Source of the DNA: Sphingobacteriales bacterium
Lineage (GTDB): Bacteria; Bacteroidota; Bacteroidia; Chitinophagales; Chitinophagaceae
Length of the DNA stretch: 55,087 nucleotides
NCBI GenBank assembly: GCA_027484425.1
Contig: JAIXSZ010000001.1
Span: 1-55,087 of the forward strand
Reading direction: 5' to 3'
Shown here: positions 35,885-44,162 of the stretch, piece after piece
Position numbering within the stretch: position 1 is the first letter of the stretch
Layout of the letters: every line of letters starts with the position of its first letter
The notes under the pieces: generated by a model
What the model was told of the DNA's origin: nothing
What the model saw: only the letters and a program-made list of their open reading frames with translations
Database searches by the model: none
Translations under genes and position numbers: made by a program

Positions 35885-35892
35885 CAAAATTA
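35885..35892 (-). promoter_or_regulatory. Candidate -7 box for fbp
   Basis: TAATTTTG on the minus strand fits TAnnTTTG, 26 bases before the ATG. Confidence 0.4.
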
Positions 35893-35968
35893 CCATGTTA
35901 TCGCCAATGTAGGTAACATATCCGTCAAAAAAGGTGTGTTTGGGTACAGTGTAGTCATTAGCTATTGC

Positions 35969-36517
35969 TTATCTGCTCAATTCAAAACGCTCAGATGCTG
36001 GCTGTCCGTTCATAGTGCCGTATATTACAGCCGTCAGTTTATTGTTGGGTAGTTTGTAGTATACTATACGGTTTGGGAAGTCATGTTCTTTATTCTCAAA
36101 CACAAAACTATCTGCCACCGCACTCGTCATCTCAAATGGTATGGGTTGGTCGTTGTTTTGTCCTTTTACGGTAGGTATGTAGTATATTTTGTTTTCTTTT
36201 TGTTCTATAACTAGCGTTTCAGATGCTATCGTGTCTTTGCCCACTACCATGCCACTTCTGCCGGTCATGGAGCCATTGTCGTTTAGTTTCCAGTCTTCAA
36301 ATGCTATACCCACTTCGCTGGGGTTTTGCCACCAGCCATTGAGCCAGTGTAGCTCATGTACATCGCTTTGGGTGGTGTTGTTAGGGGCTGCCGCGGTAGT
36401 ATCAACAGCAGTTGTACCAGCGGGTGCTTCGGCTGTGTTGCCACAACTTATAGTTGAGGTTAGTACGCCAGCTAATGTTACCAGTTGTACAGAGCGTTGA
36501 ATAGATTTTACAGTCAT
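35969..36517 (-). CDS. DUF6265 family lipoprotein
   Basis: 182 residues. The N-terminus has a signal sequence ending in LTSTISC, a probable lipoprotein site with Cys at 25, then a low-complexity Ala/Thr linker (about 27-52). The domain begins with LHWLNGWWQNPSEVGIAFED, followed by GSMTGRSGMVVGKDTIASE, IYYIPTVKGQND-type text and FVFENKEHDFPNRIVYY, the characteristic HDFP motif of DUF6265. Function unknown; a lipocalin-like beta-barrel is plausible. It would be attached to a membrane facing the periplasm. Transcribed alone and divergent from the lipase gene. Confidence 0.82.
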   Translation of the reverse strand: MTVKSIQRSVQLVTLAGVLTSTISCGNTAEAPAGTTAVDTTAAAPNNTTQSDVHELHWLNGWWQNPSEVGIAFEDWKLNDNGSMTGRSGMVVGKDTIASETLVIEQKENKIYYIPTVKGQNNDQPIPFEMTSAVADSFVFENKEHDFPNRIVYYKLPNNKLTAVIYGTMNGQPASERFELSR

Positions 36518-36635
36518 TTATGTGTGTTTTTCTATGGTAAACTTACAATAATTATTGAGTCTGTTGTTTTCATCATCCCTCCATTCATGTTGCCGAGCTC
36601 AGGGTTAGTATATTGCATCACAAATACAAGGTGAT

Positions 36636-37733
36636 ATGAGGGTTATTATGATTTTAGTATTGTTGGGAATTCAGTTGTCAGCTACAGCAGGGCCATTAAA
36701 GCCTGGTTTTGATGCCGATGAATACACAGAAACCCTACAGCGATGCTCTGGGCATATGGACCGTGTTTTGTTTCCCAAAACTGCCCCCAAACTTAAATAT
36801 ACCCGTATATACAAATCGCCCGAAATGGGGCTGCACAACCAGTGGAGCCTATGGCGCAGTGCCGATGGGGCTACCATTGCCATCAATCTCAGAGGCACCG
36901 TACCTGCCACCGACAACGGCATGGAAAACATATTTGCAGCAATGATACCCGCTACCGGTACGCTGAAAATGACCGATACAGGTGAGTTTCACTACCAGTT
37001 TGCTAGCCATCCAGATGCTATGGTACATGCTGGTTGGTCTATAGGTATTTGCAGCATGATACCCGATATTATAGCCCACATTCGCGAGCAATATGCCGCT
37101 GGTGTGCGTCAGGTGGTCATAGAAGGGCACAGTCAGGGTGGGGCACTGGCTTTTCTGCTAAGGGCATATTTGCACTATCAGGTTCAGGCAGGTGCACTAC
37201 CTTCCGACATAGTTTTCAAGACCTACTGCAGTGCCGCACCCAAGCCTGGTAATTTGTTTTTTGCATACGACTATGCGGCTATCAATCGCGATGGCTGGGC
37301 TTTTTCTGTGGTCAGTTCGCTCGACTGGGTACCTGAAATGCCGTTAAGTGTGCAGCGATACTCCGATATCAATACCGTCAATCCCTTTACTTGGGATAAG
37401 TCCATTCTCAAAAAACAGAAGTTTTTTGTACGTCTGGTGCTAAATAGGGTATATAACCGCACCAACAGAGCTACACGCAAGGCACAACGCAGGTTTGAGC
37501 ACTACTTGGGTAAGGCTACCTGGAAGTTTCTGCGCAAGTACATGCCCGGTGCTGAGCGGCCAAAGTTTGAGCATAGCTTCAATTATGTGCCTGCTGGCAC
37601 GCTAGTAGTGCTCACGCCCGATGACGTTTATTACAAGCAGTTTGCCGCCAAGCCTAACCATATATTTATGCACCACTTTTTTGAGCAATATTACTTTTTG
37701 GTGAGGCATATTTATAAGAAGCAAGGGGTGTAG
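36636..37733 (+). CDS. Secreted class 3 lipase-like alpha/beta hydrolase
   Basis: 365 residues with a signal peptide ending near LSATAG. The lipase (class 3) domain has AINLRGTVPATDN for the oxyanion side, the nucleophile Ser166 in VVIEGHSQGGALAFL, and VVSSLDWVPEMP, whose Asp is the likely triad acid; a His (possibly in HSFNYVP or further on) completes the triad. The chain ends with a basic helical region (NRTNRATRKAQRRFEHYLG). Predicted exported triglyceride or ester hydrolase. The last 68 bases are overlapped by the 3' end of a convergent AbiEii gene. Confidence 0.87.
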   Translation: MRVIMILVLLGIQLSATAGPLKPGFDADEYTETLQRCSGHMDRVLFPKTAPKLKYTRIYKSPEMGLHNQWSLWRSADGATIAINLRGTVPATDNGMENIFAAMIPATGTLKMTDTGEFHYQFASHPDAMVHAGWSIGICSMIPDIIAHIREQYAAGVRQVVIEGHSQGGALAFLLRAYLHYQVQAGALPSDIVFKTYCSAAPKPGNLFFAYDYAAINRDGWAFSVVSSLDWVPEMPLSVQRYSDINTVNPFTWDKSILKKQKFFVRLVLNRVYNRTNRATRKAQRRFEHYLGKATWKFLRKYMPGAERPKFEHSFNYVPAGTLVVLTPDDVYYKQFAAKPNHIFMHHFFEQYYFLVRHIYKKQGV

Positions 37734-38403
37734 GGGTAATGAAGTAGGGGGGGTAGGGCAAGTGAAAGGCTTTTACGGCATCTTCTATGTCTTCTTTAAT
37801 AAACGCCCAATATTTCCCTCTTAGGCACATTGGTTCAAGATCATTTTCGGCAATACTAAAATCAGTCAATTTTTGAATTATTAGCTTTCTGTCATGATCG
37901 TATTCATATCGCATTTCATGAAGATGTAGCATCTTTTCAATTGAGTATTTTGGTAGTAATTCATGTATGTCCCAGAAATCTTTTTTACGACCACCTCTTT
38001 GAATAACATCTATTTTCATTGCTATTATCTCCTCTACAGTCGCTAGCCGTATATTGTCGATTACTAAAGGTGTCTGTATGAAAGTGTCTGTGTAATAGAC
38101 ATCTAACTTAATAGAATTTTCTTTGTCCGTACCGATAGTAAAAGACATTCCAAATGACGGGTTATCAACATTGAAATAATCAACATAATTGAAATTATTA
38201 CTTAAATATTCTGCTATTGATTTGAAATCAATATTCCCATATCTAGTATCGCTAAATAAATCTATATCTACCGAAAGTCTATGACCAATTTGCAGGCTTA
38301 ACGCAGTACCACCCACTAACCTAAACTCTCCGAAAACATTCGAAGCCATAATTTTTATCAGGCATTCATGTAACAATGTATTTACAGTATTGTAGTGCAG
38401 CAT
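37666..38403 (-). CDS. AbiEii/AbiGii-type nucleotidyltransferase (candidate toxin)
   Basis: 245 residues. The nucleotidyltransferase core is visible: FRLVGGTALSLQIGHRLSVD followed by IDLFSD gives the GGTAL and SxDIDLF motifs of the AbiEii/MenT superfamily. ATVEEIIAMKIDVIQRGGRKKDFWDIHELL is the conserved third motif with the Lys and Asp. AbiE-type toxins transfer nucleotides to targets such as tRNA and cause abortive infection or growth arrest. The gene starts 3 bases after an HTH gene in the same operon, as a toxin would follow its antitoxin. Its last 68 bases run antisense into the lipase gene, so the C-terminal 20 or so residues (after PYPPYFITP) may be an accidental extension. Confidence 0.85.
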   Translation of the reverse strand: MLHYNTVNTLLHECLIKIMASNVFGEFRLVGGTALSLQIGHRLSVDIDLFSDTRYGNIDFKSIAEYLSNNFNYVDYFNVDNPSFGMSFTIGTDKENSIKLDVYYTDTFIQTPLVIDNIRLATVEEIIAMKIDVIQRGGRKKDFWDIHELLPKYSIEKMLHLHEMRYEYDHDRKLIIQKLTDFSIAENDLEPMCLRGKYWAFIKEDIEDAVKAFHLPYPPYFITPTPLASYKYASPKSNIAQKSGA

Positions 38404-38406
38404 ATT

Positions 38407-38898
38407 TTAGGACGTGAGGTGTAGTAATGTTTGTGGTGAGGTTCTGGGAGCACTCAACGCCGCTCTGATTTTTGCTTTGCCATAAAAGCGGATAATTTCA
38501 TTTTTCTCTTCGTCATTTCCTTTTTCTATTATTCTATGAATTATCGCTTTGTATTGCCTTTCCCAGTCTATTTTCTCAATGTCTGTATCCCAAAACAGTG
38601 ATTTTCTTAATACGGATAGATTAGGTTTGTCAATTGCAAACTTTTGCTTTGCTAACTTGATATCATAGAATGCTTGCAAAATCAGCAATGTGCCTTCGTC
38701 TAGCCCAAGCTTCTGCTCAATTTTTAATGCCAAGGCTACGTTGATATTTCTTTTACCTTTTGTAATAGCATTAAACGTTTGTGGGTGTTCGCCTATTGAT
38801 AATGCAAATGGACGTTGTTTGATTAACCGCTTATCAAGTTCGCGAGCTAGTACGAGGCCTGGATGGATACCTTTATATTTTTCAAATTGACTTGTCAC
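38407..38898 (-). CDS. HigA/Xre-like HTH protein (candidate antitoxin and autorepressor)
   Basis: 163 residues starting at GTG 38898; no ATG, GTG or TTG exists between it and the HTH, and the only upstream in-frame codons lie in the promoter. The N-terminal helix-turn-helix (about 10-75: GIHPGLVLARELDKRL, IGEHPQTFNAITKGKRNI, LALKIEQKLGLDEGTLL) resembles the HigA/VapI antidote family. The C-terminal half (about 85-163) is charged and helical with no recognised domain; it could contact the toxin. It precedes the AbiEii gene by 3 bases. Canonical AbiEi antitoxins have a different C-terminal domain, so this is a non-standard pairing. Confidence 0.82.
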   Translation of the reverse strand: MTSQFEKYKGIHPGLVLARELDKRLIKQRPFALSIGEHPQTFNAITKGKRNINVALALKIEQKLGLDEGTLLILQAFYDIKLAKQKFAIDKPNLSVLRKSLFWDTDIEKIDWERQYKAIIHRIIEKGNDEEKNEIIRFYGKAKIRAALSAPRTSPQTLLHLTS

Positions 38899-38899
38899 A

Positions 38900-38937
38900 C
38901 TACAAATGTAAGCAAATTTGTTTACATCCTACAAATG
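38900..38937 (-). promoter_or_regulatory. Operator-promoter of the HTH-AbiEii operon
   Basis: On the minus strand TTTG (complement of 38932-38935), a 21-base spacer and TACATTTG (complement of 38903-38910) form a near-ideal promoter. A 20-bp imperfect palindrome (38907-38926, arms TGTAAGCAAA and TTTGTTTACA, two mismatched positions) covers part of the -7 box and the spacer. It is flanked by 9-bp direct repeats CTACAAATG at 38900-38908 and 38929-38937. This arrangement suits autorepression by the HTH protein. The predicted transcription start falls at or within a few bases of the GTG start. Confidence 0.6.
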
Positions 38938-39207
38938 GTCTGTTGAAACTTTTACAACAATTGATCATTATTACAGGTTTACTCAGCATGTGTTGTGGGT
39001 TTCTTGCATAGCTATAGGAAAGAATAGCCACCGACCGTTAGCTTTTGCACGCCATTAATGCTCTTATTTAAGTTACACATAGCGAGCCAAAGTGATGTGT
39101 GGCTGTGATTATTTTATCTTCATTTTTCTAAAGTGCTTATTAAATCAATTAGGCCCAAAAGCACTATGCACATACCAACCGATGTATAGATACAGTATAT
39201 TTCTTTG

Positions 39208-39215
39208 TATCTTTG
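39208..39215 (+). promoter_or_regulatory. Candidate -7 box for the Uma2 gene
   Basis: TATCTTTG fits TAnnTTTG exactly, 16 bases before the ATG. Confidence 0.45.
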
Positions 39216-39231
39216 AATAACTTATCTTATT

Positions 39232-39828
39232 ATGGAATTAGCAGATATTGATTTGAATCGGCTGTATACTTATGCCGACTATTACAAATGGAGGTTTGAG
39301 GAGCGAGTGGAACTCATAAGGGGGAAAATCTTTAAAATGAGTCCTGCGCCAGGAAGCTTGCATCAGCGGGTGTCGTCGGTGTTGCATGTAGCTATTGGTA
39401 GTTTCCTTATCAACAGCCGCTGCGAAGTGTTTTCTGCTCCTTTTGATGTGCGTATTCCTCGCAAAACAAAGGACGACAAAGATATTATCACTGTATTGCA
39501 ACCCGACATATGTGTGATATGCGACCCAAATAAAATAGACGAGCGTGGCTGTGTAGGAGCACCAGATATAGTGGTAGAGATACTATCTGCAGGTAACAGC
39601 CGTAAGGAAATGAAACTAAAGTATGAAGTGTATGAAGAGGCAGGGGTAAAAGAATACTGGATAGTAGACCCTATAAGGGAAACTGTGCAGGTACACGTAT
39701 GGAAAGACGGTACATATATTCCATTGAGAACACTAGTGCCCGATGATATACTGAACAGTACCGTATTGCTTGGCTTCTCTTTTAGTTTATCGAAGATTTT
39801 TCCAGCTACGGGTGGGGAAAGGGAATAA
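39232..39828 (+). CDS. Uma2 family (DUF820) PD-(D/E)XK nuclease-like protein
   Basis: 198 residues. Uma2 proteins have the PD-(D/E)XK nuclease fold. Here the core is ERVELIRGKIFKMSPAPGSLHQRV at residues 24-47, PDICVICDPNKIDERGCVGAP around 99-119 and DIVVEILSAGNSRKEMKLKYEVYEEAGVKEYWIVDP around 120-155, which gives the Asp (LQPDICV), Glu (VEIL) and Lys (KLKY) expected at the active site. Cellular role unknown; such genes are numerous in Cyanobacteria and some Bacteroidota. It has a good -7 box and is divergent from the HTH-AbiEii operon. Confidence 0.85.
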   Translation: MELADIDLNRLYTYADYYKWRFEERVELIRGKIFKMSPAPGSLHQRVSSVLHVAIGSFLINSRCEVFSAPFDVRIPRKTKDDKDIITVLQPDICVICDPNKIDERGCVGAPDIVVEILSAGNSRKEMKLKYEVYEEAGVKEYWIVDPIRETVQVHVWKDGTYIPLRTLVPDDILNSTVLLGFSFSLSKIFPATGGERE

Positions 39829-39996
39829 TGGACATAGTGGTTTTGCAAACCCTGTGCTGCCGCATTTGTATTGAAAAATCTGGGAGACTCACCAAGGACA
39901 GCAAAGAAAAAAGTCTTTCTTTGTCCTGGTAGGCTAATGGGGCTAAATTCCACATTATCAAGGAATAAACTATCTTGCATATCCTTGTAAAATATC

Positions 39997-40635
39997 ATGA
40001 TTCTCCGCTCGTGGCGATATATTATTCTCATTTTGTCTGTATCGCTAGTGTTAGTGGTGGGTACGGTACACTATGTGGTTAATACTGCTACTAGCCGTCA
40101 GATATACAACGACATCAACCAGATACCTAAAAACAGGGTGGGGTTGCTGCTCGGTACTGCGAAGTATAATGATAAGTCGAAAAACATCATCAATGTATAC
40201 TATCAGCACCGCATAGATGCGGCTGTGGCGCTGTATATGGCAGGGAAGGTAGACTTTATAATAGTGAGCGGAGACAACAGCACGCTGTACTACAACGAAC
40301 CCCTGCTCATGAAGAACGACCTCATAGCAAGGGGAGTGCCCGCTAAGTGTATCTATATGGATAATGCAGGCTTCAGAACGCTAGATAGTATACTGAGATG
40401 CAGAGATGTGTTTGGGCAAACACGTTTTACAATTATCTCACAGCGCTTTCACAATCAGCGTGCTGTTTATATAGCCAATCATAAAAATGTGCAAACCGTG
40501 GCTTTTAATGCAGAGGATGGTGATTCGTTTTGGGATGTAGCCATAAGAGAAAAAATGGCTCGAGTGAAGATGATGTTGGACCTGCTAATGAACAAACAAG
40601 CCAAGCTCTACGGCGACAACATAGAGATACAATAA
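39997..40635 (+). CDS. SanA/YdcF/ElyC (DUF218) family membrane protein
   Basis: 212 residues. One N-terminal membrane segment (about 5-25; RYIILILSVSLVLVVGTVHY) anchors a periplasmic DUF218 domain with NRVGLLLGTAKYND, YYQHRIDAAVALYMAGKVDF, IIVSGDNSTLYYNEP and DNAGFRTLDSILRCRDVF. SanA was described as a vancomycin exclusion protein and ElyC affects lipid carrier use for envelope polymers; the exact chemistry is not settled. The gene starts 168 bases after the Uma2 gene and is followed by the M13 peptidase gene with its own promoter. Confidence 0.88.
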   Translation: MILRSWRYIILILSVSLVLVVGTVHYVVNTATSRQIYNDINQIPKNRVGLLLGTAKYNDKSKNIINVYYQHRIDAAVALYMAGKVDFIIVSGDNSTLYYNEPLLMKNDLIARGVPAKCIYMDNAGFRTLDSILRCRDVFGQTRFTIISQRFHNQRAVYIANHKNVQTVAFNAEDGDSFWDVAIREKMARVKMMLDLLMNKQAKLYGDNIEIQ

Positions 40636-40652
40636 TGCAAGAATTTTAGCGA

Positions 40653-40660
40653 TACATTTG
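40653..40660 (+). promoter_or_regulatory. Candidate -7 box for the M13 peptidase gene
   Basis: TACATTTG fits TAnnTTTG exactly, 35 bases before the ATG. Confidence 0.45.
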
Positions 40661-40695
40661 TAGTTCCTTATTTAATACTAAATCAGCATAGATAT

Positions 40696-42738
40696 ATGAA
40701 CAAAAAGTTCATGAGTTTTGCCATAGCCACAGCTTTTCTGGCGTCTTGCAACTCTAACCCATCGGCAGATAAAAATGCCACTAAAGAAGATATTTTGGCT
40801 GCTCATGCCGATACTACTGTCAACCCTGCCGATGATTTTTTCGCATTTGCACATGGCACTTGGATCAAGAATAACCCCATACCTGCCGAAGAGGTATCGT
40901 TCGGGATAGGCGAGCTGGTGGAGCGAGAGCTGAGGGTGAAACTGCTAGCCATAAATGAGGCGGCTGTAAAAAAAGCTGAAAAATCTGGACCAGGTCAGTT
41001 GATTGGTGATTTCTGGTATAGTGCCATGGATACAATCTCTATTGAGAAAGCTGGTGTAGCACCACTGAAAAGTGAACTAGATAAAATAGCTGCCATCAAA
41101 ACCAAGGCCGATCTGCTGGCGCAGGTGATGCATATGCACCGTTACAGTGTCAATGTGTTGTTCTCTAGTTCCGTAGGGCAAGATGCTAAGAAAAGTGATG
41201 TGCAGGCTTACTACCTGTATCAGGGTGGTCTGGGGCTGCCCAATAGAGATTATTACTTCAATACCAACGACCGCACTGCCAAGATACTGGCACAGTATCC
41301 GCAGTATATAGCTACTATTTTCAGGTTAATGGGCACAGATGCTGCCGCTGCCGACAAAAAGGCGGCGGGTATCGTGGCGCTAGAGACTAACCTCGCTAAG
41401 GCATCGCGCAAACTGGAAGCACTCCGTGACCCTTATGCCAATTACAATAAGGTGGCTATAGCTAAGCTGTCCACGCTTACTCCGGGTATAGATTGGGCTA
41501 CCTATCTGGTGCAGCTAGGTGTGCATGATGTGGATAGTGTAATAGTGGGTCAGCCAGAGTTTCTGAAGGCGCTAGATAAAATTATCAGTAGTACAGATAT
41601 AGAGACGATAAAGGATTACATGACTTTTCATTTGGTGTCTGATTATTCAGATTATCTGAGCAAGCCATTTGTAGATGCTAATTTCGACTTCTACTCGCGC
41701 ACCATACGTGGCGCACAGGAGCAACGTAATAGGCCCCGCCGTGCGCTGGAGGCAGAGGAAGGTGTAATAGGTGAAGTGCTGGGTCAGTTGTTTGTAAAAG
41801 AGTACTTTACCCCAAAAGCTAAGGAACGCTATGAGCAGATGGTAGAAAATGTACGTATTGCTTATAAAGCCCGTATAGAAAAGCTAGACTGGATGAGTGA
41901 TAGCACCAAACAAAAAGCCATACACAAACTGATGGGTATGAGCAAGAAGGTGGGTTATCCCGATACTTGGAAAGATTTTTCATCAATGAAGATAGATCGT
42001 GGGCCCTTTGCGCTGAATATGATGCGTGCAAGTGAATGGTGGAATAACTATGAACTAAAAAAACTAGGCAAACCAGTTGACCGCACAGAATGGAACATGA
42101 CCCCGCAAACTTACAATGCTTACTACAACGGAAGCAACAATGAAATAGTGTTGCCTGCAGCCATGATGACGGTGCCGGGCTTTAAGGATGAAGAGCTCGA
42201 CGATGCACTGGTCTATGGATACATGGCTGCATCGACAGTAGGGCACGAGATCACACACGGTTTTGATGACGAGGGTAGGCAGTTTGACGAAAATGGAAAC
42301 CTCCGCAACTGGTGGTCTTCAGAAGATGAAAAACAATTCAATAAGCGTGCAGAGGTACTGGTGCAGCAGTTCAATAAATTTACCCCAGTAGATACCATTC
42401 ACATCAACGGCAAAGCTACCTTGGGCGAAAACCTTGCCGACCTAGGTGGTATACTGATAGGGCTCGATGCCTTTAAGCAAACCGAAGCCTATAAAAAAGG
42501 CGAAAAAATAGGTGGTTACACACCTTTGCAGCGCTACTTCCTCGGTTATTCATTAGGTTGGCTGCTGGTGCAACGCACAGAAGTTATCGCCGATCATCTG
42601 CTGACAGATGTTCACTCACCATCTAAGTACAGAGTTAACGGACCTTTCCCCAATGTGCCAGAGTTTTACGAAGCATTTAATGTAAAACCCGGCAATAAGA
42701 TGTACCTAGCAGATAGCCTCAGGGTGCATCTGTGGTAA
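40696..42738 (+). CDS. M13 (neprilysin/PepO) family zinc metallopeptidase, lipoprotein
   Basis: 680 residues, the usual length for M13 enzymes, which cleave oligopeptides. The N-terminus (MNKKFMSFAIATAFLASCNS) is a lipoprotein signal with a Cys at 18. The zinc site is His517-Glu518-x-x-His521 in TVGHEITHGFDDEG, with Glu578 in LGENLADLGG as third ligand. AYYNGSNNEIVLPAAMM and the C-terminal DVHSPSKYRVNGPFPNVPEF are further family hallmarks. It should work in the periplasm or on the outer membrane. Convergent with xrtN across a long hairpin. Confidence 0.95.
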   Translation: MNKKFMSFAIATAFLASCNSNPSADKNATKEDILAAHADTTVNPADDFFAFAHGTWIKNNPIPAEEVSFGIGELVERELRVKLLAINEAAVKKAEKSGPGQLIGDFWYSAMDTISIEKAGVAPLKSELDKIAAIKTKADLLAQVMHMHRYSVNVLFSSSVGQDAKKSDVQAYYLYQGGLGLPNRDYYFNTNDRTAKILAQYPQYIATIFRLMGTDAAAADKKAAGIVALETNLAKASRKLEALRDPYANYNKVAIAKLSTLTPGIDWATYLVQLGVHDVDSVIVGQPEFLKALDKIISSTDIETIKDYMTFHLVSDYSDYLSKPFVDANFDFYSRTIRGAQEQRNRPRRALEAEEGVIGEVLGQLFVKEYFTPKAKERYEQMVENVRIAYKARIEKLDWMSDSTKQKAIHKLMGMSKKVGYPDTWKDFSSMKIDRGPFALNMMRASEWWNNYELKKLGKPVDRTEWNMTPQTYNAYYNGSNNEIVLPAAMMTVPGFKDEELDDALVYGYMAASTVGHEITHGFDDEGRQFDENGNLRNWWSSEDEKQFNKRAEVLVQQFNKFTPVDTIHINGKATLGENLADLGGILIGLDAFKQTEAYKKGEKIGGYTPLQRYFLGYSLGWLLVQRTEVIADHLLTDVHSPSKYRVNGPFPNVPEFYEAFNVKPGNKMYLADSLRVHLW

Positions 42739-42763
42739 TATAAATTAGCGAAAGCTGATGTCT

Positions 42764-42825
42764 AAAGGCACTGTGACCATACTAGGGTAGGGATACTACT
42801 CATATTGTGTGGTTACAGTGCCTTT
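42764..42825. terminator. Convergent terminator between the M13 gene and xrtN
   Basis: Arms AAAGGCACTGTGACC (42764-42778) and GGTTACAGTGCCTTT (42811-42825) pair over 15 bp with one G:U-type wobble and a 32-base loop. The right arm contains the xrtN stop codon. Confidence 0.6.
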
Positions 42826-44162
42826 CTAAATGTATTGTTACTCATTATTTCGTTTACCCTATGCAGCAGAGCTTCTGGGGTGCTGGTGGTGACGTTGATG
42901 ATAGCAAACTGTGGGCTGCCTTTTAGTACTTTCCACCGCCAGGCCATATTGTTGGTGGTGCGTTCTTGTCCATTGTCATACCACCATGCCGTGTACAGTT
43001 TATCTTTGCCCTTCAGCAGCACACCTGTGTATATGGTGCCTTTGGGGGTTCGTGTTTCCTTTATATTGGTAAATGTATAACCAGTGCCCAGCCAGCACAT
43101 CACAGGGTTGTGCTCAGGGCTCAGCAGGCTTTTGGGCTTTTTAATGTACACTAGTGTTTGGGCATTGCTGTACTTGCATATTTCTTTGTCATACATAGTG
43201 GCAGTATAGCCCGCTACACTTACTGGGCGTAGTATAGGGATCGACGCTTCAGTTTTTATGTGTCTTAATGTGGCTAAGCACAATGTAGCTATCATAACAA
43301 GATGAAAGGCTAGTTTCAGTTTAGTAGTAGGAAGTGAGCTGCTAGTGGTTGTGTTATGTTGGGTAGGGGCATTTGCTATCGTTTTGTTTATGATCCCGTA
43401 TACAGGCAGCAGCACATATACTGTAAGGCATATGAGCCCAGTTACTTCATGCATTATTTTGTTAGCTCCTATATCAAACAGCACTAGGGCTACTATTCGC
43501 AGTATATTAGACAAGAGGTTAAGCAGAAACACTACTGCCAGAATTGCAAATACATACTTCGCCGTCAGTTTTTTATGGTGTTTCTTTTGCAGCACTGCCA
43601 TTGTCATTATCCCGCAAAGCAGAGAGGTCAGCAGCATATTTATGCCCATACATGCAGGGTCTACCGAGTATTCGTTGGCACCAAATGTGATAAGGTTGCC
43701 GGTTGTGGCAGTGCTAATGCCAGTATAGGTGAGCAAATACCCAGCAATATTTGTGAGCCATAGCCGTATTGGGAACCCCAGCAAACTAGCAAGGTACTGA
43801 GCCACAGGAGTCATAAGCCCTAAAGTAAGCAGTGTAAGTAGCGGCAACTTTTTATACGTTTGCTCCACCACACATATCGCCCCCACAGTTATGGCAGCTA
43901 GCAGTATGCTTTTATGTGGTAATAATATGCACAGCAATGCCAGTAATATGACTGGTACATAAAATCTGCGCGATGCCTGTACTCTACTTTCTGCCATAAT
44001 GGTAAGAGGTACTGCCACCATACCACAAATGAAATTTACCGAATTCCATAATACATAGTCATTCAGAAATAGCAGTAACACACAGCCATATACACCAGCC
44101 AGCACCCATAGTAGTGTGCCTGCTGGTGCAGCGAGAGCTGACGGTTTGCTGACTGTTATCAT
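42813..44162 (-). CDS. xrtN: Exosortase N with C-terminal EpsI-like domain
   Basis: 449 residues. The first 260 form a polytopic membrane domain of about eight segments containing the exosortase catalytic residues: Cys171 in DPACMGINML, Arg222 in SNILRIVAL and His238 in MHEVTGL. Exosortases cut or transpeptidate proteins bearing PEP-CTERM tails. After one more membrane segment (about 290-310) comes a soluble EpsI-like part (about 320-449) with HNPVMCWLGTGY and YDNGQERTTNNMAWRW. The start codon overlaps the stop of the preceding VIT gene by 4 bases (ATGA), so the two are translationally coupled. XrtN is the Bacteroidota exosortase known to pair with a VIT-domain protein. Confidence 0.9.
   Translation of the reverse strand: MITVSKPSALAAPAGTLLWVLAGVYGCVLLLFLNDYVLWNSVNFICGMVAVPLTIMAESRVQASRRFYVPVILLALLCILLPHKSILLAAITVGAICVVEQTYKKLPLLTLLTLGLMTPVAQYLASLLGFPIRLWLTNIAGYLLTYTGISTATTGNLITFGANEYSVDPACMGINMLLTSLLCGIMTMAVLQKKHHKKLTAKYVFAILAVVFLLNLLSNILRIVALVLFDIGANKIMHEVTGLICLTVYVLLPVYGIINKTIANAPTQHNTTTSSSLPTTKLKLAFHLVMIATLCLATLRHIKTEASIPILRPVSVAGYTATMYDKEICKYSNAQTLVYIKKPKSLLSPEHNPVMCWLGTGYTFTNIKETRTPKGTIYTGVLLKGKDKLYTAWWYDNGQERTTNNMAWRWKVLKGSPQFAIINVTTSTPEALLHRVNEIMSNNTFRKAL

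Larger units (their letters stand above)
38899..39231. other. Intergenic region between the HTH-AbiEii operon and the Uma2 gene
   Basis: Divergent gap of 333 bases. The left end holds the operator/promoter of the HTH operon, the right end a -7 box for the Uma2 gene. No gene, tRNA or strong hairpin was seen in the 270 bases between them. Confidence 0.55.

Noticed and set aside
39895..39927. Hairpin after the Uma2 gene (AGGACA / TGTCCT arms)
   Set aside because: It has an internal loop and no T-run; too weak to call as a terminator.
39363..40031. 222-residue minus-strand frame over the Uma2 and SanA genes
   Set aside because: Overlaps two genes with clear families; its sequence shows no motif and no promoter.
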